Assembly (NCBI GenBank): GCA_016861025.1 | Contig: BOKO01000013.1 | Coordinates: forward strand, 100,630-164,629 | Direction of reading: 5' to 3' | Length of the DNA stretch: 64,000 nt | Source: Chloroflexota bacterium | GTDB taxonomy: Bacteria > Chloroflexota > Anaerolineae > Caldilineales > Caldilineaceae | In this document: in pieces, positions 48,112 through 56,050 of the stretch | Layout of the letters: every line of letters begins with the position of its first letter | Numbering within the stretch: the first letter of the stretch is position 1 | The notes under the pieces: model-generated | Databases searched by the model: none | Seen by the model: the letters and a program-made list of their open reading frames with translations, nothing else | What the model was told of the DNA's origin: nothing | Position numbers and translations under genes: made by a program

Positions 48112-48312
48112 TTAGGCAGCTGACTGGCCAGCCATCAGCCGTTTGACGATCTCAGCGCATTTGGGGCACGTCACGGCCTTGCGGTCAGTGGTCCATGTGG
48201 CCCGTTTCATGTCAATAGCGCGGGGCCTGGCAAAGCACATCGCGGATACAGCGCCATCGTTCCGGATGGACTTTGCCAAGTGGCGAACTCTGGACTTCGG
48301 GTTGGTTGTCAT
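48112..48312 (-). CDS. Small RATWTTD-domain protein
   Basis: 66 residues. RHLAKSIRNDGAVSAMCFARPRAIDMKRATWTTDRKAVTCPKCAEIVK is the same domain as the N-terminus of the 41047-41592 protein. The CPKC pair could bind metal. It is the first gene behind the strong operator-promoter at 48396-48424, with a leader of about 75 bases. Function unknown. Confidence 0.7.
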   Translation of the reverse strand: MTTNPKSRVRHLAKSIRNDGAVSAMCFARPRAIDMKRATWTTDRKAVTCPKCAEIVKRLMAGQSAA

Positions 48313-48395
48313 GGTATTCCGAGCTCCTCTATCGAAACACAGGCTTTGCTCTGGCCGTCGTGGCGCAGGCCGTTCTGTCTCGAATGATTTTTTAA

Positions 48396-48424
48396 ATTAT
48401 TACACGCTACAGCGTGTATGTCAA
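48396..48424 (-). promoter_or_regulatory. Strong promoter with palindromic operator in the spacer
   Basis: On the minus strand the -35 box is TTGACA (48419-48424) and the -10 is TAATAA or AATAAT (48396-48402). The spacer holds the perfect palindrome TACACGCT-AC-AGCGTGTA (48401-48418, plus-strand reading). Repressor binding would directly block polymerase. The sequence is related to the operator at 511-539. Confidence 0.8.
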
Positions 48425-48580
48425 ATCTATTAAGATTGCTGTAACAACACAGGCTGCTCCGCCATCTGTTTGTCTGAGGAGATGTTGAGCATGGATAGCC
48501 TCCATGGCATCGGATAGCCGCTGCGATTAGAATTGCAGTCTTCGAATTTGCGAGCGATGTATCAACCATATCCCCACAAT
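48425..48580. other. Intergenic, no gene seen
   Basis: AT-rich spacer upstream of the operator-promoter and downstream of the large cargo gene. I see no open frame, tRNA or terminator with a clear U tract. Confidence 0.4.
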
Positions 48581-50059
48581 TTATTGCCTCGTCAAACCAA
48601 CTTGATCCCAAAGAAATTGATAAGAGATGATCGGTCTATTCATCCGCCGGGCCATCTCACGCTCATTAGCCTCATATAGCTCCAACACTCCTCGAACCCG
48701 TTCTTTACCATGAGCTGTGGCGCATACTTCACGCGGCGAGCGGTTATCCAACATTGGTATTGGTTTATCAGCCCAATCACGATATGTTTCCAGTACAACT
48801 GATTGAAAAATCTCCGTAGCAAGCGCGGGAGGTATTTGCTCCTGATTATTTTTGATCAGCTCCTGGTATTCCTCTTCAGTGGCTTCTTGCATTATTTCTG
48901 TTGCCGTTTTTTGCTCCGCTCTCAAAAAGTGCACTGAATTGCCGGCTGCGGACTCAAACCATTTCTGCTGATTTTCAGACAAGGCCGTTGTTTCAGTAAA
49001 GAGTTCTAATGTGCGCTGCGATGGATCGGCTGTGATAGAAGCGGCGACGTGCTTCCTGACACCTCCAGTATCTTGCGACCAGCGAATGAAACTCATCTCG
49101 CCAGTTTGCTCTACATCCGAATCACTTCGAAGCCGTGAAAGCAGCACCTTCAAGTCACAAACCTCGTAGTGCAATGTTGTCAGCACCAATTCATCACCCG
49201 TTGCGGCGTGAATCACCTTTGCCGACGGTGGGCCAAAGGTATCGGCGATAAAGAACCTGATGATTTTCTCGCTCAATGACCGTGACGCCCCAGCGGGTCT
49301 TTTAGCGTTGGCCTGCTCAGCTATGGCAAATAGGCCACCAGCACTCGACGGGTGAAATGGCCAGATGGAATTGCACAAATATGCCTGAGCCCTCGCCTGC
49401 AGAATACGCATCCCGAAGCACATCCCTTTGACTGAATTATTGCTAAATTCCGCAACATGAATTGGTAACGTCTCATCATCAACAAGGTCAACCAGAGTCA
49501 CGGATTTCCCGGGGGTTACAGAAGAAACGAGGAAAGGGCGAATCGGAGTCATCATCAGCTCTTTTATGTACTCTCGCTGAAGTGGCGATAAGAGATCTCC
49601 GGACTCGTTTAATAATAATTGTCCGATGCGGACAACTCTGTTGCCGATTGTTAAAGAGCGTTCGGCCACGAGATGCTCTGCCAGATTGCGAGAGATCAAA
49701 TCAAGGAGGGAACGATCTGTCCTCGACCAATCGATCTCCTCATCTGGCTGTAAAGAACGCCAAAGGCGCTCCCTCTCACATTCAAGAGCATCTTTGTAAT
49801 GCGTGTTCAACCATTCGAAAATAAGGCCGCCGGGATGTTGCATGTCGGCGAAGAGGCTTGTTCGTTCTGAATTGGCCCCATTTTCCTCTTGCCATCGAGT
49901 CAGCATTTCCGTGACGTGATGGAAATCATCGTAGCCTGCCTCTTTAGCCACGAGATCGAGCGCCTGGCATAAACTCACAGAGCTCGTCTTGCTCAGTTCC
50001 TTAGCCTGCTGCTTGAGCTTACGTACCGCGGTCGCGGTAGTGCGGATGTATTTCATCAT
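48581..50059 (-). CDS. Large AT-rich cargo protein of unknown function
   Basis: 492 residues; GGAGGA before ATGATG at 50059 fixes the start. The N-terminus (YIRTTATAVRKLKQQAKELSKTSSVSLCQALDLVAKEAGYDDFHHV) resembles a small domain attached to many plasmid proteins. The C-terminus (LATEIFQSVVLETYRDWADKPIPMLDNRSPREVCATAHGKERVRGVLELYE) matches another recurrent plasmid module. The middle has no motif I recognise. Base composition is clearly more AT-rich than the flanks, suggesting recent acquisition. A host-interaction or defence role is possible but unproven. Confidence 0.7.
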   Translation of the reverse strand: MMKYIRTTATAVRKLKQQAKELSKTSSVSLCQALDLVAKEAGYDDFHHVTEMLTRWQEENGANSERTSLFADMQHPGGLIFEWLNTHYKDALECERERLWRSLQPDEEIDWSRTDRSLLDLISRNLAEHLVAERSLTIGNRVVRIGQLLLNESGDLLSPLQREYIKELMMTPIRPFLVSSVTPGKSVTLVDLVDDETLPIHVAEFSNNSVKGMCFGMRILQARAQAYLCNSIWPFHPSSAGGLFAIAEQANAKRPAGASRSLSEKIIRFFIADTFGPPSAKVIHAATGDELVLTTLHYEVCDLKVLLSRLRSDSDVEQTGEMSFIRWSQDTGGVRKHVAASITADPSQRTLELFTETTALSENQQKWFESAAGNSVHFLRAEQKTATEIMQEATEEEYQELIKNNQEQIPPALATEIFQSVVLETYRDWADKPIPMLDNRSPREVCATAHGKERVRGVLELYEANEREMARRMNRPIISYQFLWDQVGLTRQ

Positions 50060-50251
50060 CGGCTCCTCCATGAAAACGGATATACGGTGCCGACTACCGT
50101 TTCCGAATTCTCAAGGAAGGAAGCGGATGAAAGTTAGAAATCAAAGCCTCTCGCCCGCAGGCAAGTTTGCGATGTCGGCCGCTGGGATAGCTCTTACGCC
50201 CACAAAATTATGCGACGCATGGAGGATTCCGTCAAATCCCTGACCTGCACG

Positions 50252-50286
50252 AAGATTGCCGACTTCAGATCGGAGTCGGCAATCTT
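50252..50286. terminator. Perfect 13-bp stem-loop after the HNH gene
   Basis: Arms 50252-50264 and 50274-50286 (AAGATTGCCGACT and its exact complement) close a 9-base loop, overlapping the HNH stop codon. There is no U tract on either strand, so it may be a transcript-stabilising hairpin rather than a classical terminator. Confidence 0.5.
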
Positions 50287-50854
50287 AATTCCTCGCCCTC
50301 GAGTGCGAGGGCAGCCGGGACGCGAGGTAGACCATCTGGTCGAAGAGGATATTCCGGCCGCTCAACAAGAAGGTCTCACTACGACATGGGGCATAGGGCA
50401 CATAGACGAGTTCATACCCCGCTTCGCCCGGAGTCCTGCATCCCTTCCTTTCATTGCAGCTCCTGTGCGCCGTCACGACGTTTTCCCAAACGTCGCGACC
50501 TCCCCGCGCTCTGGGCATGATGTGGTCGCGCGTGGCTTGGCCGCGCTCGATGCGCTCGCCGCAGTAAGCGCAGATGTGCCGGTCACGGGCGAACAGCAGG
50601 TCGTTGCGGTGCCCAAGCGGCAGTGCCACCTGCGCCCATTGGGCCATGCCTTCCGACTTGGCCAGCGCGATGACCGGCGCGATCTCGATAACGGACCTCT
50701 CGCCAGTAAGACGGTTCATACCGCCTCGCAGCACCAGCACCTTTTCACCGATCTCCCAGGCTACCTTGTTGGCAGCCTGGTAGTAGGCTGCGCGCTCCGG
50801 TGTAAGCCACCGGAACGGGTTCCCTGCAATATCCAAGGCCAGAATCGTGGTCAC
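50285..50854 (-). CDS. HNH endonuclease family protein
   Basis: 189 residues from GTG 50852-50854, eight bases after AGGAG; ATG 50890 lacks a site. The HNH motif is CAYCGERIERGQATRDHIMPRARGGRDVWENVVTAHRSCNERKG, with both zinc Cys pairs and the catalytic His. The N-terminal part is common to phage-type HNH proteins. It follows rtcB by 45 bases. Substrate unknown; it may be a nicking enzyme of the element. Confidence 0.85.
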   Translation of the reverse strand: MTTILALDIAGNPFRWLTPERAAYYQAANKVAWEIGEKVLVLRGGMNRLTGERSVIEIAPVIALAKSEGMAQWAQVALPLGHRNDLLFARDRHICAYCGERIERGQATRDHIMPRARGGRDVWENVVTAHRSCNERKGCRTPGEAGYELVYVPYAPCRSETFLLSGRNILFDQMVYLASRLPSHSRARN

Positions 50855-50899
50855 GGCCGCTTCTCCTTTCCTTCTCGTTGAAGCGGCCATAAGCCGCAG

Positions 50900-52090
50900 T
50901 TACCCTTTCACACACACCACCTGGCGCAACTCATGGAGCATGCCGACCAGATCCTTTTGTGCCTCCATCACCGCGTCGATCGGCTTGTAGGCCTTCGGGA
51001 TCTCATCGATCACACCGGCGTCCTTCCGGCACTCGATGCCGGTCGTCTGGCTTTCCAGATCGGCCAACGTGAATGCCTTCTTCGCCGCGCCCCGGCTCAT
51101 GACACGCCCGGCGCCGTGGGAACAGGACATGTAGGCATCCGTGTTTCCTTTGCCTTCGACGATGTAGCTGCGCGCGCCCATCGATCCCGGGATGATTCCT
51201 CGTTCACCCACACCAGCGCGAGTCGCCCCTTTTCGGGTTACCCAGAAGCGCCGGCCGCCGTGCTCTTCAATCTGGCTGAAGTTGTGGTGGCAATTTACCG
51301 CCTCGCCTGCTTCCACGATCTCGCGGCCGATCGCCTCGGCAAGCGCTCTCTTGGCTAGATGAAGCATCACATCGCGGTTGAGGAGCGCATAGTCCTGCGC
51401 CCACAACAACCCCTCGACATAGAGATCGAACTCCTCCGTCCCCTCGTCGAGCCAGGAGATCTGCTTGTCCGGCAGCGCTTGTCCTGCCTGGACGCCGTAG
51501 GTAATAGCCATCCGGGTTGCTGCCTCCCCGATGGTCTTGCCAGCATTCCGCGACCCGCTATGAAGCATCAGCCAGACACAGGCGTCCTTGTCCAAGCAAA
51601 CCTCTATGAAGTGATTCCCGCCGCCAAGGGTCCCAATCTGCGTCCCGACACGGTTCCAGCCGAACTTCTTCTCACGCTGGAGCAGCCGGATGCCGTCCGC
51701 GCGATCCACAACGTCCTTGATGCGCCGATCGAGCGCTTGCCCAGCCAATCCGTCATGCAGCGGCCGCAGCGTCTTCAGGTGCGCATTGAACCCCACTGGA
51801 ACGCGCCGCTCGATGGCCTCGCGCATGACGGCTTTCGTCGGTAGGTCTTCCGCATGGAGGTCGAGCCGCACCGCGCACATCCCGCACGCAATGTCTACGC
51901 CAACAGCCGCGGGAATCAGGGCCCGCTCGGTCGGGATGACGCTGCCCACCACGGCGCCCTTGCCGACGTGGACGTCCGGCATGATGGCGATGTGGCCAGC
52001 CAGGATCGGCAGCTGCGAGATGTTGCGGATCTGGGTCAGCGCGTCGTATTCGACCGGCACGCCCTCGGTCCACATTTTCACGTTTTCCAT
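50900..52090 (-). CDS. rtcB: RtcB RNA ligase
   Basis: 396 residues, close to the normal length. Conserved parts are MPDVHVGKGAVVGSVIPT, GVDIACGMCAV (metal-binding Asp and Cys), GNHFIEVC, HSGSRN and the guanylylated His region YMSCSHGAGR. RtcB joins 2',3'-cyclic phosphate or 3'-phosphate RNA ends to 5'-OH ends with GTP and Mn2+, and so repairs cleaved tRNAs and rRNA. It lies at the downstream end of the tRNA array, separated from tRNA-Arg by a hairpin with a U tract. No archease gene is visible. Confidence 0.95.
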   Translation of the reverse strand: MENVKMWTEGVPVEYDALTQIRNISQLPILAGHIAIMPDVHVGKGAVVGSVIPTERALIPAAVGVDIACGMCAVRLDLHAEDLPTKAVMREAIERRVPVGFNAHLKTLRPLHDGLAGQALDRRIKDVVDRADGIRLLQREKKFGWNRVGTQIGTLGGGNHFIEVCLDKDACVWLMLHSGSRNAGKTIGEAATRMAITYGVQAGQALPDKQISWLDEGTEEFDLYVEGLLWAQDYALLNRDVMLHLAKRALAEAIGREIVEAGEAVNCHHNFSQIEEHGGRRFWVTRKGATRAGVGERGIIPGSMGARSYIVEGKGNTDAYMSCSHGAGRVMSRGAAKKAFTLADLESQTTGIECRKDAGVIDEIPKAYKPIDAVMEAQKDLVGMLHELRQVVCVKG

Positions 52091-52111
52091 TTTTCTTCTC
52101 TCTACTCCAAA

Positions 52112-52152
52112 AAAAAAATACTACCCGCCCAGTTGTTGATATACAACCGGGC
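52112..52152 (-). terminator. Intrinsic terminator between the tRNA array and rtcB
   Basis: On the minus strand GCCCGGTTGT-ATATCA-ACAACTGGGC forms a 10-bp stem with one mismatch, followed within a few bases by TATTTTTTTTT. This should end most tRNA-side transcription and leave rtcB to read-through or attenuation. Confidence 0.7.
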
Positions 52153-52173
52153 AAATTCGGACACGATTGGAAT

Positions 52174-52250
52174 TGGTCCCGCCGACAGGATTTGAACCTG
52201 TGACACCAGGCGTCGGAGGCCTGTGCTCTTCCGGGCTGAGCTACGGCGAG
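52174..52250 (-). tRNA. tRNA-Arg(CCG)
   Basis: Cloverleaf with all four stems; anticodon loop gives CCG (reads CGG). CCA end encoded. Isolated from the main array by small genes. Acceptor stem has one G-U pair. Confidence 0.92.
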
Positions 52251-52291
52251 GTGGTGCAGTTTGAACTGAGGCGCGAGGGAAGCGACTTCCG

Positions 52292-52525
52292 CTATTCCTC
52301 TTGAAGCGCCCTTTCGACTTTCGGGATGAGCTCGAGCCAATCTGAGTCGATGCGACCAATGGCTTCAGCGAGGGTATACCCCATGCTCGTGAGCCAATCG
52401 GGCCGATTGAGCACTATGGCCACAGCGAGCTTTTCGCCGGTGGATTGCACAGACCAAGCATCGCGGCCACCGGTTTTAGCGTCGCGGGCCTTAGACAGCA
52501 GGTGTTGGAATTGGGTATCACTCAT
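52292..52525 (-). CDS. Small unknown protein
   Basis: 77 residues. MSDTQFQHLLSKARDAKTGGRDAWSVQSTGEKLAVAIVLNRPDWLTSMGYTLAEAIGRI resembles small phage proteins. Overlaps the next upstream gene by eight bases. Function unknown. Confidence 0.6.
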   Translation of the reverse strand: MSDTQFQHLLSKARDAKTGGRDAWSVQSTGEKLAVAIVLNRPDWLTSMGYTLAEAIGRIDSDWLELIPKVERALQEE

Positions 52526-52718
52526 TTTTTGGCGCCCCTTGTCTTTCGCGGAAATTGGCCACGTCCTCCGCTACCCGCTTCAAGTCAACTCCGAATAAAT
52601 CGGCCACAAGCGCAACGGTAAGATAGCCTTCGAGCGTTTCTGGCGGCTCTGCTGCACCCGGGTTGTCGTTGACGGCAATCCACTCAACGGCGGATTTATA
52701 CGATGGTTGAGCGATCAT
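52518..52718 (-). CDS. Small unknown protein
   Basis: 66 residues. The C-terminal half (GYLTVALVADLFGVDLKRVAEDVANFRERQG) has a helix-turn-helix-like layout. The preceding part contains the VNDNPG turn. ATGA overlap with the upstream gene. Function unknown. Confidence 0.55.
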   Translation of the reverse strand: MIAQPSYKSAVEWIAVNDNPGAAEPPETLEGYLTVALVADLFGVDLKRVAEDVANFRERQGAPKNE

Positions 52719-53008
52719 GACGCCGCAGCTTTGTATTGCCCGGTGTCGACATCGAACCGTTCGATCTTGCCCGTCTCAAGGATGACGCGATCGAACCTCA
52801 TGCCCATGAGTCCTGCGAGCTGCGCCGGAATAGGGCCATCGAATATCCCGCTGTGTGCCGGCACAAAATCCTTCTGGCACTTCTCGCACCAGAGATGCCC
52901 AACGTACTCCGACCACTGGACTTCGGTGTTACCGCACCCACACGGCGGCAGGCCGTATACGGCGGGCGGCTGCAGGTAGCTCCAGGTCCGCTTGGTTTTC
53001 TCGCTCAT
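52715..53008 (-). CDS. Zinc-ribbon accessory protein
   Basis: 97 residues from ATG 53006-53008. GLPPCGCGNTEVQWSEYVGHLWCEKCQKDFVPAHSGIFDGPIPAQLAGLMGMRFDRVILETGKIERFD has two Cys pairs forming a zinc ribbon, followed by a small beta part. This pattern recurs in phages. Function unknown. Confidence 0.7.
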   Translation of the reverse strand: MSEKTKRTWSYLQPPAVYGLPPCGCGNTEVQWSEYVGHLWCEKCQKDFVPAHSGIFDGPIPAQLAGLMGMRFDRVILETGKIERFDVDTGQYKAAAS

Positions 53009-53259
53009 CGCAAACACTCAAACGGAGACTTGACCGGAGGAATCCAGTGCCACTTCGGCGCCCGGCCACCCTTGGCGCCATTCCATGCGGAGAGCTTCTG
53101 CCTCCAAGTGATTCTGGCACCTATCTTTAGGGAAAACTCCTGCAAGTAGAATTCGTATTCCATGCGCTCCAGCGTGGTCATTGGAAGTGTTCGCCATAGA
53201 GCAATCAGCGACACGATTAACGGTAGAACGGAGATCCCAAGCTCACTTATTTCGCTCAC
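53005..53259 (-). CDS. Small membrane protein
   Basis: 84 residues from GTG 53257-53259, eight bases after AGGAGG, with a GTGA overlap with the upstream stop. A hydrophobic helix lies near the N-terminus (LGISVLPLIVSLIAL). The rest is basic. Probably inner membrane; function unknown. Confidence 0.6.
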   Translation of the reverse strand: MSEISELGISVLPLIVSLIALWRTLPMTTLERMEYEFYLQEFSLKIGARITWRQKLSAWNGAKGGRAPKWHWIPPVKSPFECLR

Positions 53260-53492
53260 TTCATGCACCTCCTGCAATACCCCAACGCATTCGATTCGGT
53301 TTGGCGATCGGACTCGAGAATGTATCGGCCACATTTTGCGACCAACAACCAATTTTCCGCGCGAACATACAGGTGCGCCGTACCCGCGCGGTTGCCGCAG
53401 TCGGTGTACCAGCGCGTACCAGCCGGCTGACCCGGCGCATCGGCCTTGCGAACCAAGGCCTCGTCCGGGTACTCGGGGATACGATTAGACAT
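53256..53492 (-). CDS. Small unknown protein
   Basis: 78 residues, MSNRIPEYPDEALVRKADAPGQPAGTRWYTDCGNRAGTAHLYVRAENWLLVAKCGRYI. Cys residues at both ends could form a metal site. Overlaps the AbrB-like gene by eight bases. Function unknown. Confidence 0.6.
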   Translation of the reverse strand: MSNRIPEYPDEALVRKADAPGQPAGTRWYTDCGNRAGTAHLYVRAENWLLVAKCGRYILESDRQTESNALGYCRRCMK

Positions 53493-53736
53493 TTCCCCCT
53501 CCCTTCAGCAGCTTCCTGGCCTTTGTCTGCACCCCCCTTGGCACCCTCCCCTTCGCCAGCTCCTGCAGATCGGCCGCAGGCAGCGGCAGGAATACCTCCC
53601 CGCTTGCCCGTCGTATCCTGATCTCGCCCGGCGCGGCCGTCACCTCCACCTCATCCCCTTCGGCCAGACCGGAGGCATCCAGGAGGTCCTTGCGAAGAGC
53701 AAGACCGGTTGCGCTTCCTACTCGGCGAAGCTTCAT
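53485..53736 (-). CDS. AbrB/MazE-like small DNA-binding protein
   Basis: 83 residues. MKLRRVGSATGLALRKDLLDASGLAEGDEVEVTAAPGEIRIRR matches the AbrB/MazE swapped-hairpin fold. No toxin gene is adjacent, so it may act alone as a regulator or be an orphan antitoxin. The start is in an ATGA overlap with the upstream membrane gene. Confidence 0.75.
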   Translation of the reverse strand: MKLRRVGSATGLALRKDLLDASGLAEGDEVEVTAAPGEIRIRRASGEVFLPLPAADLQELAKGRVPRGVQTKARKLLKGGGNV

Positions 53737-54131
53737 CGTCGATTCCTCACCAGTATTTCCATGAAAAGCCAGCTCGCTAAAGCAAAGGCGGCAATTATCC
53801 ATAGCGATTTTTCGGTAACAAACGACGCCAAGGAATACGTTGCACTAAATAGCACCACTTCTGATATACACCCAATGCCAATCATTAGAAGTGAGCCGCT
53901 GGATAACCTAAATTTCTGGAACCACATCAAGCCACCCACAAGTACAAGCGCAAGCGGAAACATGTAACCAATGACTGGAGTATCAAGCCACCAACACATA
54001 GAGGAGAGGAGTATCCCAGTGACGAGATTTCCTAGCGAAAGCAGGTCGGTAAATACCATCCGACGATATTGACGATTTGCTGCAATCCGGAACGCCTGCA
54101 ATAAATAGATACCAGCGTGCTTTGTTCTCAT
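53733..54131 (-). CDS. Four-helix membrane protein
   Basis: 132 residues from ATG 54129-54131 after AAAGG; ATG 54161 is a longer alternative. Four hydrophobic segments: LLSLGNLVTGILLSSMCWWL, IGYMFPLALVLVGGLMWF, GSLLMIGIGCISEVVLFSATYSL and KSLWIIAAFALASWLFMEILV. More AT-rich than its neighbours. Function unknown. Confidence 0.65.
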   Translation of the reverse strand: MRTKHAGIYLLQAFRIAANRQYRRMVFTDLLSLGNLVTGILLSSMCWWLDTPVIGYMFPLALVLVGGLMWFQKFRLSSGSLLMIGIGCISEVVLFSATYSLASFVTEKSLWIIAAFALASWLFMEILVRNRR

Positions 54132-54177
54132 ACTGACCTTTCTTATCAAACCGTCCGTCATGGAAACAACACAATTT

Positions 54178-55077
54178 CTACCTCGGCCATTCCTGGTGGC
54201 GACGCCCATCCAGTTCCTCGGCCCCGCCGCCCTTTGTGCGAACAAAGGTTGCATCGATCTCCGGGAAATATTTGAGCTTCTTCGGAGGCAGGTTCCGGCT
54301 GTCCTCGACGGACTCCACATGCTGCCACAGGCCGGTCTGTTTGAAGAAGTACGGCACACCAGCCTCCGCGCACTGATCCCTGTGGCTGCGCGCCCAGGCT
54401 AGATGCATCGGACGCGCTTTGGGGCCGGATTCACCGCCATCGACAACCCAGTCTATGTGCGGGCCTCCGTCATTTGCGGCAAGCCAACGCGAAAGATCTA
54501 CCGGCCCAAGCAACGGTTCCGCCGAAATCCACCGTACCGCCGCTGGCGTCTGCAGAAGGAGTGGGACGCGCTCGTCGGCGGTGGGCTGATCTTCAATACT
54601 GACACCGAGCCAGACATTCGGAAGCGGCCATTTGACCAGATACTGCCCATTGAACTCGAATGTGTATCCCATGGTGCGCGCCGCATCATCGAGCAGCTTG
54701 GCCGACTTCCCGAGCCTAGTCATGTAGGCCAGCATCCGCTCCGGCCGCTTGGTGAGCACCTGGAAAGTGTGCTGCCTGGCCAACGCCATGATGGCGAACA
54801 CACGGTCGATGAACTCGTCCGGAACCGCCTCATGGAACAAGTCAGTCATGCTGTTTACGAAGATCTTGCGCGGGCGCTTCCAGCGCAGGGGTTGATCGAG
54901 TCGCTCCGGGTGACAGCGAACGTCCGTGAAGGCGCGGCCGGCGTAGTTTTCCAGATGCTGCAGCCGGCCCCATTCGCGCTCGGCATAGCAGTGCTTGCAG
55001 CCCGCGGAAACCTTTGCGCAGCCGGAGATCGGGTTCCATGTTTCATCACACCAAGCTATCTTTGTGGGCACGATCAT
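54178..55077 (-). CDS. Phage Gp37/Gp68-like (DUF5131) protein
   Basis: 299 residues. IAWCDETWNPISGCAKVSAGCKHCYAERE has the Cys-x6-Cys-x2-Cys-Tyr-Ala pattern of the DUF5131 family, reminiscent of radical-SAM cluster loops. Further family marks are KIFVNSMTDLFHEAVPDEFIDRVFAIMALARQHTFQVLTKRPERM, NVWLGVSIEDQ and WVVDGGESGPKARPM. The family is widespread in phages; its reaction is not established. Confidence 0.88.
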   Translation of the reverse strand: MIVPTKIAWCDETWNPISGCAKVSAGCKHCYAEREWGRLQHLENYAGRAFTDVRCHPERLDQPLRWKRPRKIFVNSMTDLFHEAVPDEFIDRVFAIMALARQHTFQVLTKRPERMLAYMTRLGKSAKLLDDAARTMGYTFEFNGQYLVKWPLPNVWLGVSIEDQPTADERVPLLLQTPAAVRWISAEPLLGPVDLSRWLAANDGGPHIDWVVDGGESGPKARPMHLAWARSHRDQCAEAGVPYFFKQTGLWQHVESVEDSRNLPPKKLKYFPEIDATFVRTKGGGAEELDGRRHQEWPR

Positions 55078-55622
55078 ATCCCCTGATGCATAGTGAGCAT
55101 GTATTCAGCCATCATCGCGGTTATACGCCCACCACGATCAAGCCACTCCGACAAAGGGCGTGCACCCTTAGATGAGTTGCAGCTATTACACGCCGGGACA
55201 ATGTTCCCAGGTATCGTTTTTCCGCCCAACCTGACAGGGATAACATGATCCCATGTTTCCCCTAGCCCACCACAGTAGGCGCACGAGTACCCAAACAACT
55301 CGGCAACCATGTCGGCATCAGGAGGAACAGGCGCAACTCCGCGCTTCCTTCCATGAACACGGCGTCGAATTGGGTCTGGGTTCTTTGCGTAGTAGGCACG
55401 ATACTCTTCGCGCTCATGCTGCTTACAAACTCCTCGGTCGCTGACACTGCATATCGGCAGCCATGAGGCACACTTACGACACCATCGCATTCCTTGTTTC
55501 GCCATTTTCTGGCGCATCTGCTTACCCGGTGACATTGGGTTCTTCCGCTTGTAGTACCGCATACGGACTCTTGTGGTATCAATTATCAGGGTCACGTCGG
55601 GCCAACGTGGTTTACTGCTCAT
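55074..55622 (-). CDS. HNH endonuclease family protein
   Basis: 182 residues from ATG 55620-55622 with GAGGTGGT upstream. Two zinc parts are visible: MRWCRKCASWLPICSVSDRGVCKQHER, and the HNH core CAYCGGLGETWDHVIPVRLGGKTIPGNIVPACNSCNSSKG. AT-richer than neighbours. Overlaps the next gene by ATGA. Likely a nuclease of phage type; target unknown. Confidence 0.82.
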   Translation of the reverse strand: MSSKPRWPDVTLIIDTTRVRMRYYKRKNPMSPGKQMRQKMAKQGMRWCRKCASWLPICSVSDRGVCKQHEREEYRAYYAKNPDPIRRRVHGRKRGVAPVPPDADMVAELFGYSCAYCGGLGETWDHVIPVRLGGKTIPGNIVPACNSCNSSKGARPLSEWLDRGGRITAMMAEYMLTMHQGI

Positions 55623-56046
55623 ATACCACCTCAGCAACCGGCGCCGGATCCTGCGTATAGCGCACCACCAGACCGTCGTAGTCGACGCCCCGGAACTGCG
55701 GCGCCGGATCGCGATGCTCGGCCAGCGCCTTGGCCAGCACCTTCTTGACCTCATAGGCTCGATGCCCGCTGGCGTCAACATGAGGATGGCCGATGCCGTT
55801 ACTGCCACTGATTGGGTAGCCCAAGACCGCCTTGACGCCATTCAACAGGCGCACGATTTCATCGCATCGATCCGCGTCCGCCATCTCGCGAGGCATGTCT
55901 GCGGGTTTGCGCATGGGGATGGTGCCGTAGCGCACAAGCTGGCCGATCTCTTCGATCTGGCCGATGCAGACGCGGGAATAGAGGTCCAGAGCGTCGCGCA
56001 CGGCGACGGCCTGCTCGAGGGTAAGGGTGAGAGTTACCTTTTCCAA
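55612..56046 (-). CDS. Unknown 144-residue protein
   Basis: EKVTLTLTLEQAVAVRDALDLYSRVCIGQIEEIGQLVRYGTIPMRKPADMPREMADADRCDEIVRLLNGVKAVLGYPI reads as a strand and two long helices. It resembles conserved phage proteins seen next to structural genes. It overlaps the HNH gene by 11 bases. Function unknown. Confidence 0.65.
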   Translation of the reverse strand: MEKVTLTLTLEQAVAVRDALDLYSRVCIGQIEEIGQLVRYGTIPMRKPADMPREMADADRCDEIVRLLNGVKAVLGYPISGSNGIGHPHVDASGHRAYEVKKVLAKALAEHRDPAPQFRGVDYDGLVVRYTQDPAPVAEVVYEQ

Positions 56047-56050
56047 GCTA

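Noticed and set aside
50127..50243. Short plus-strand frame with AAGGAAGG upstream
   Set aside because: Only about 37 codons, no recognisable sequence and no supporting neighbour on that strand.
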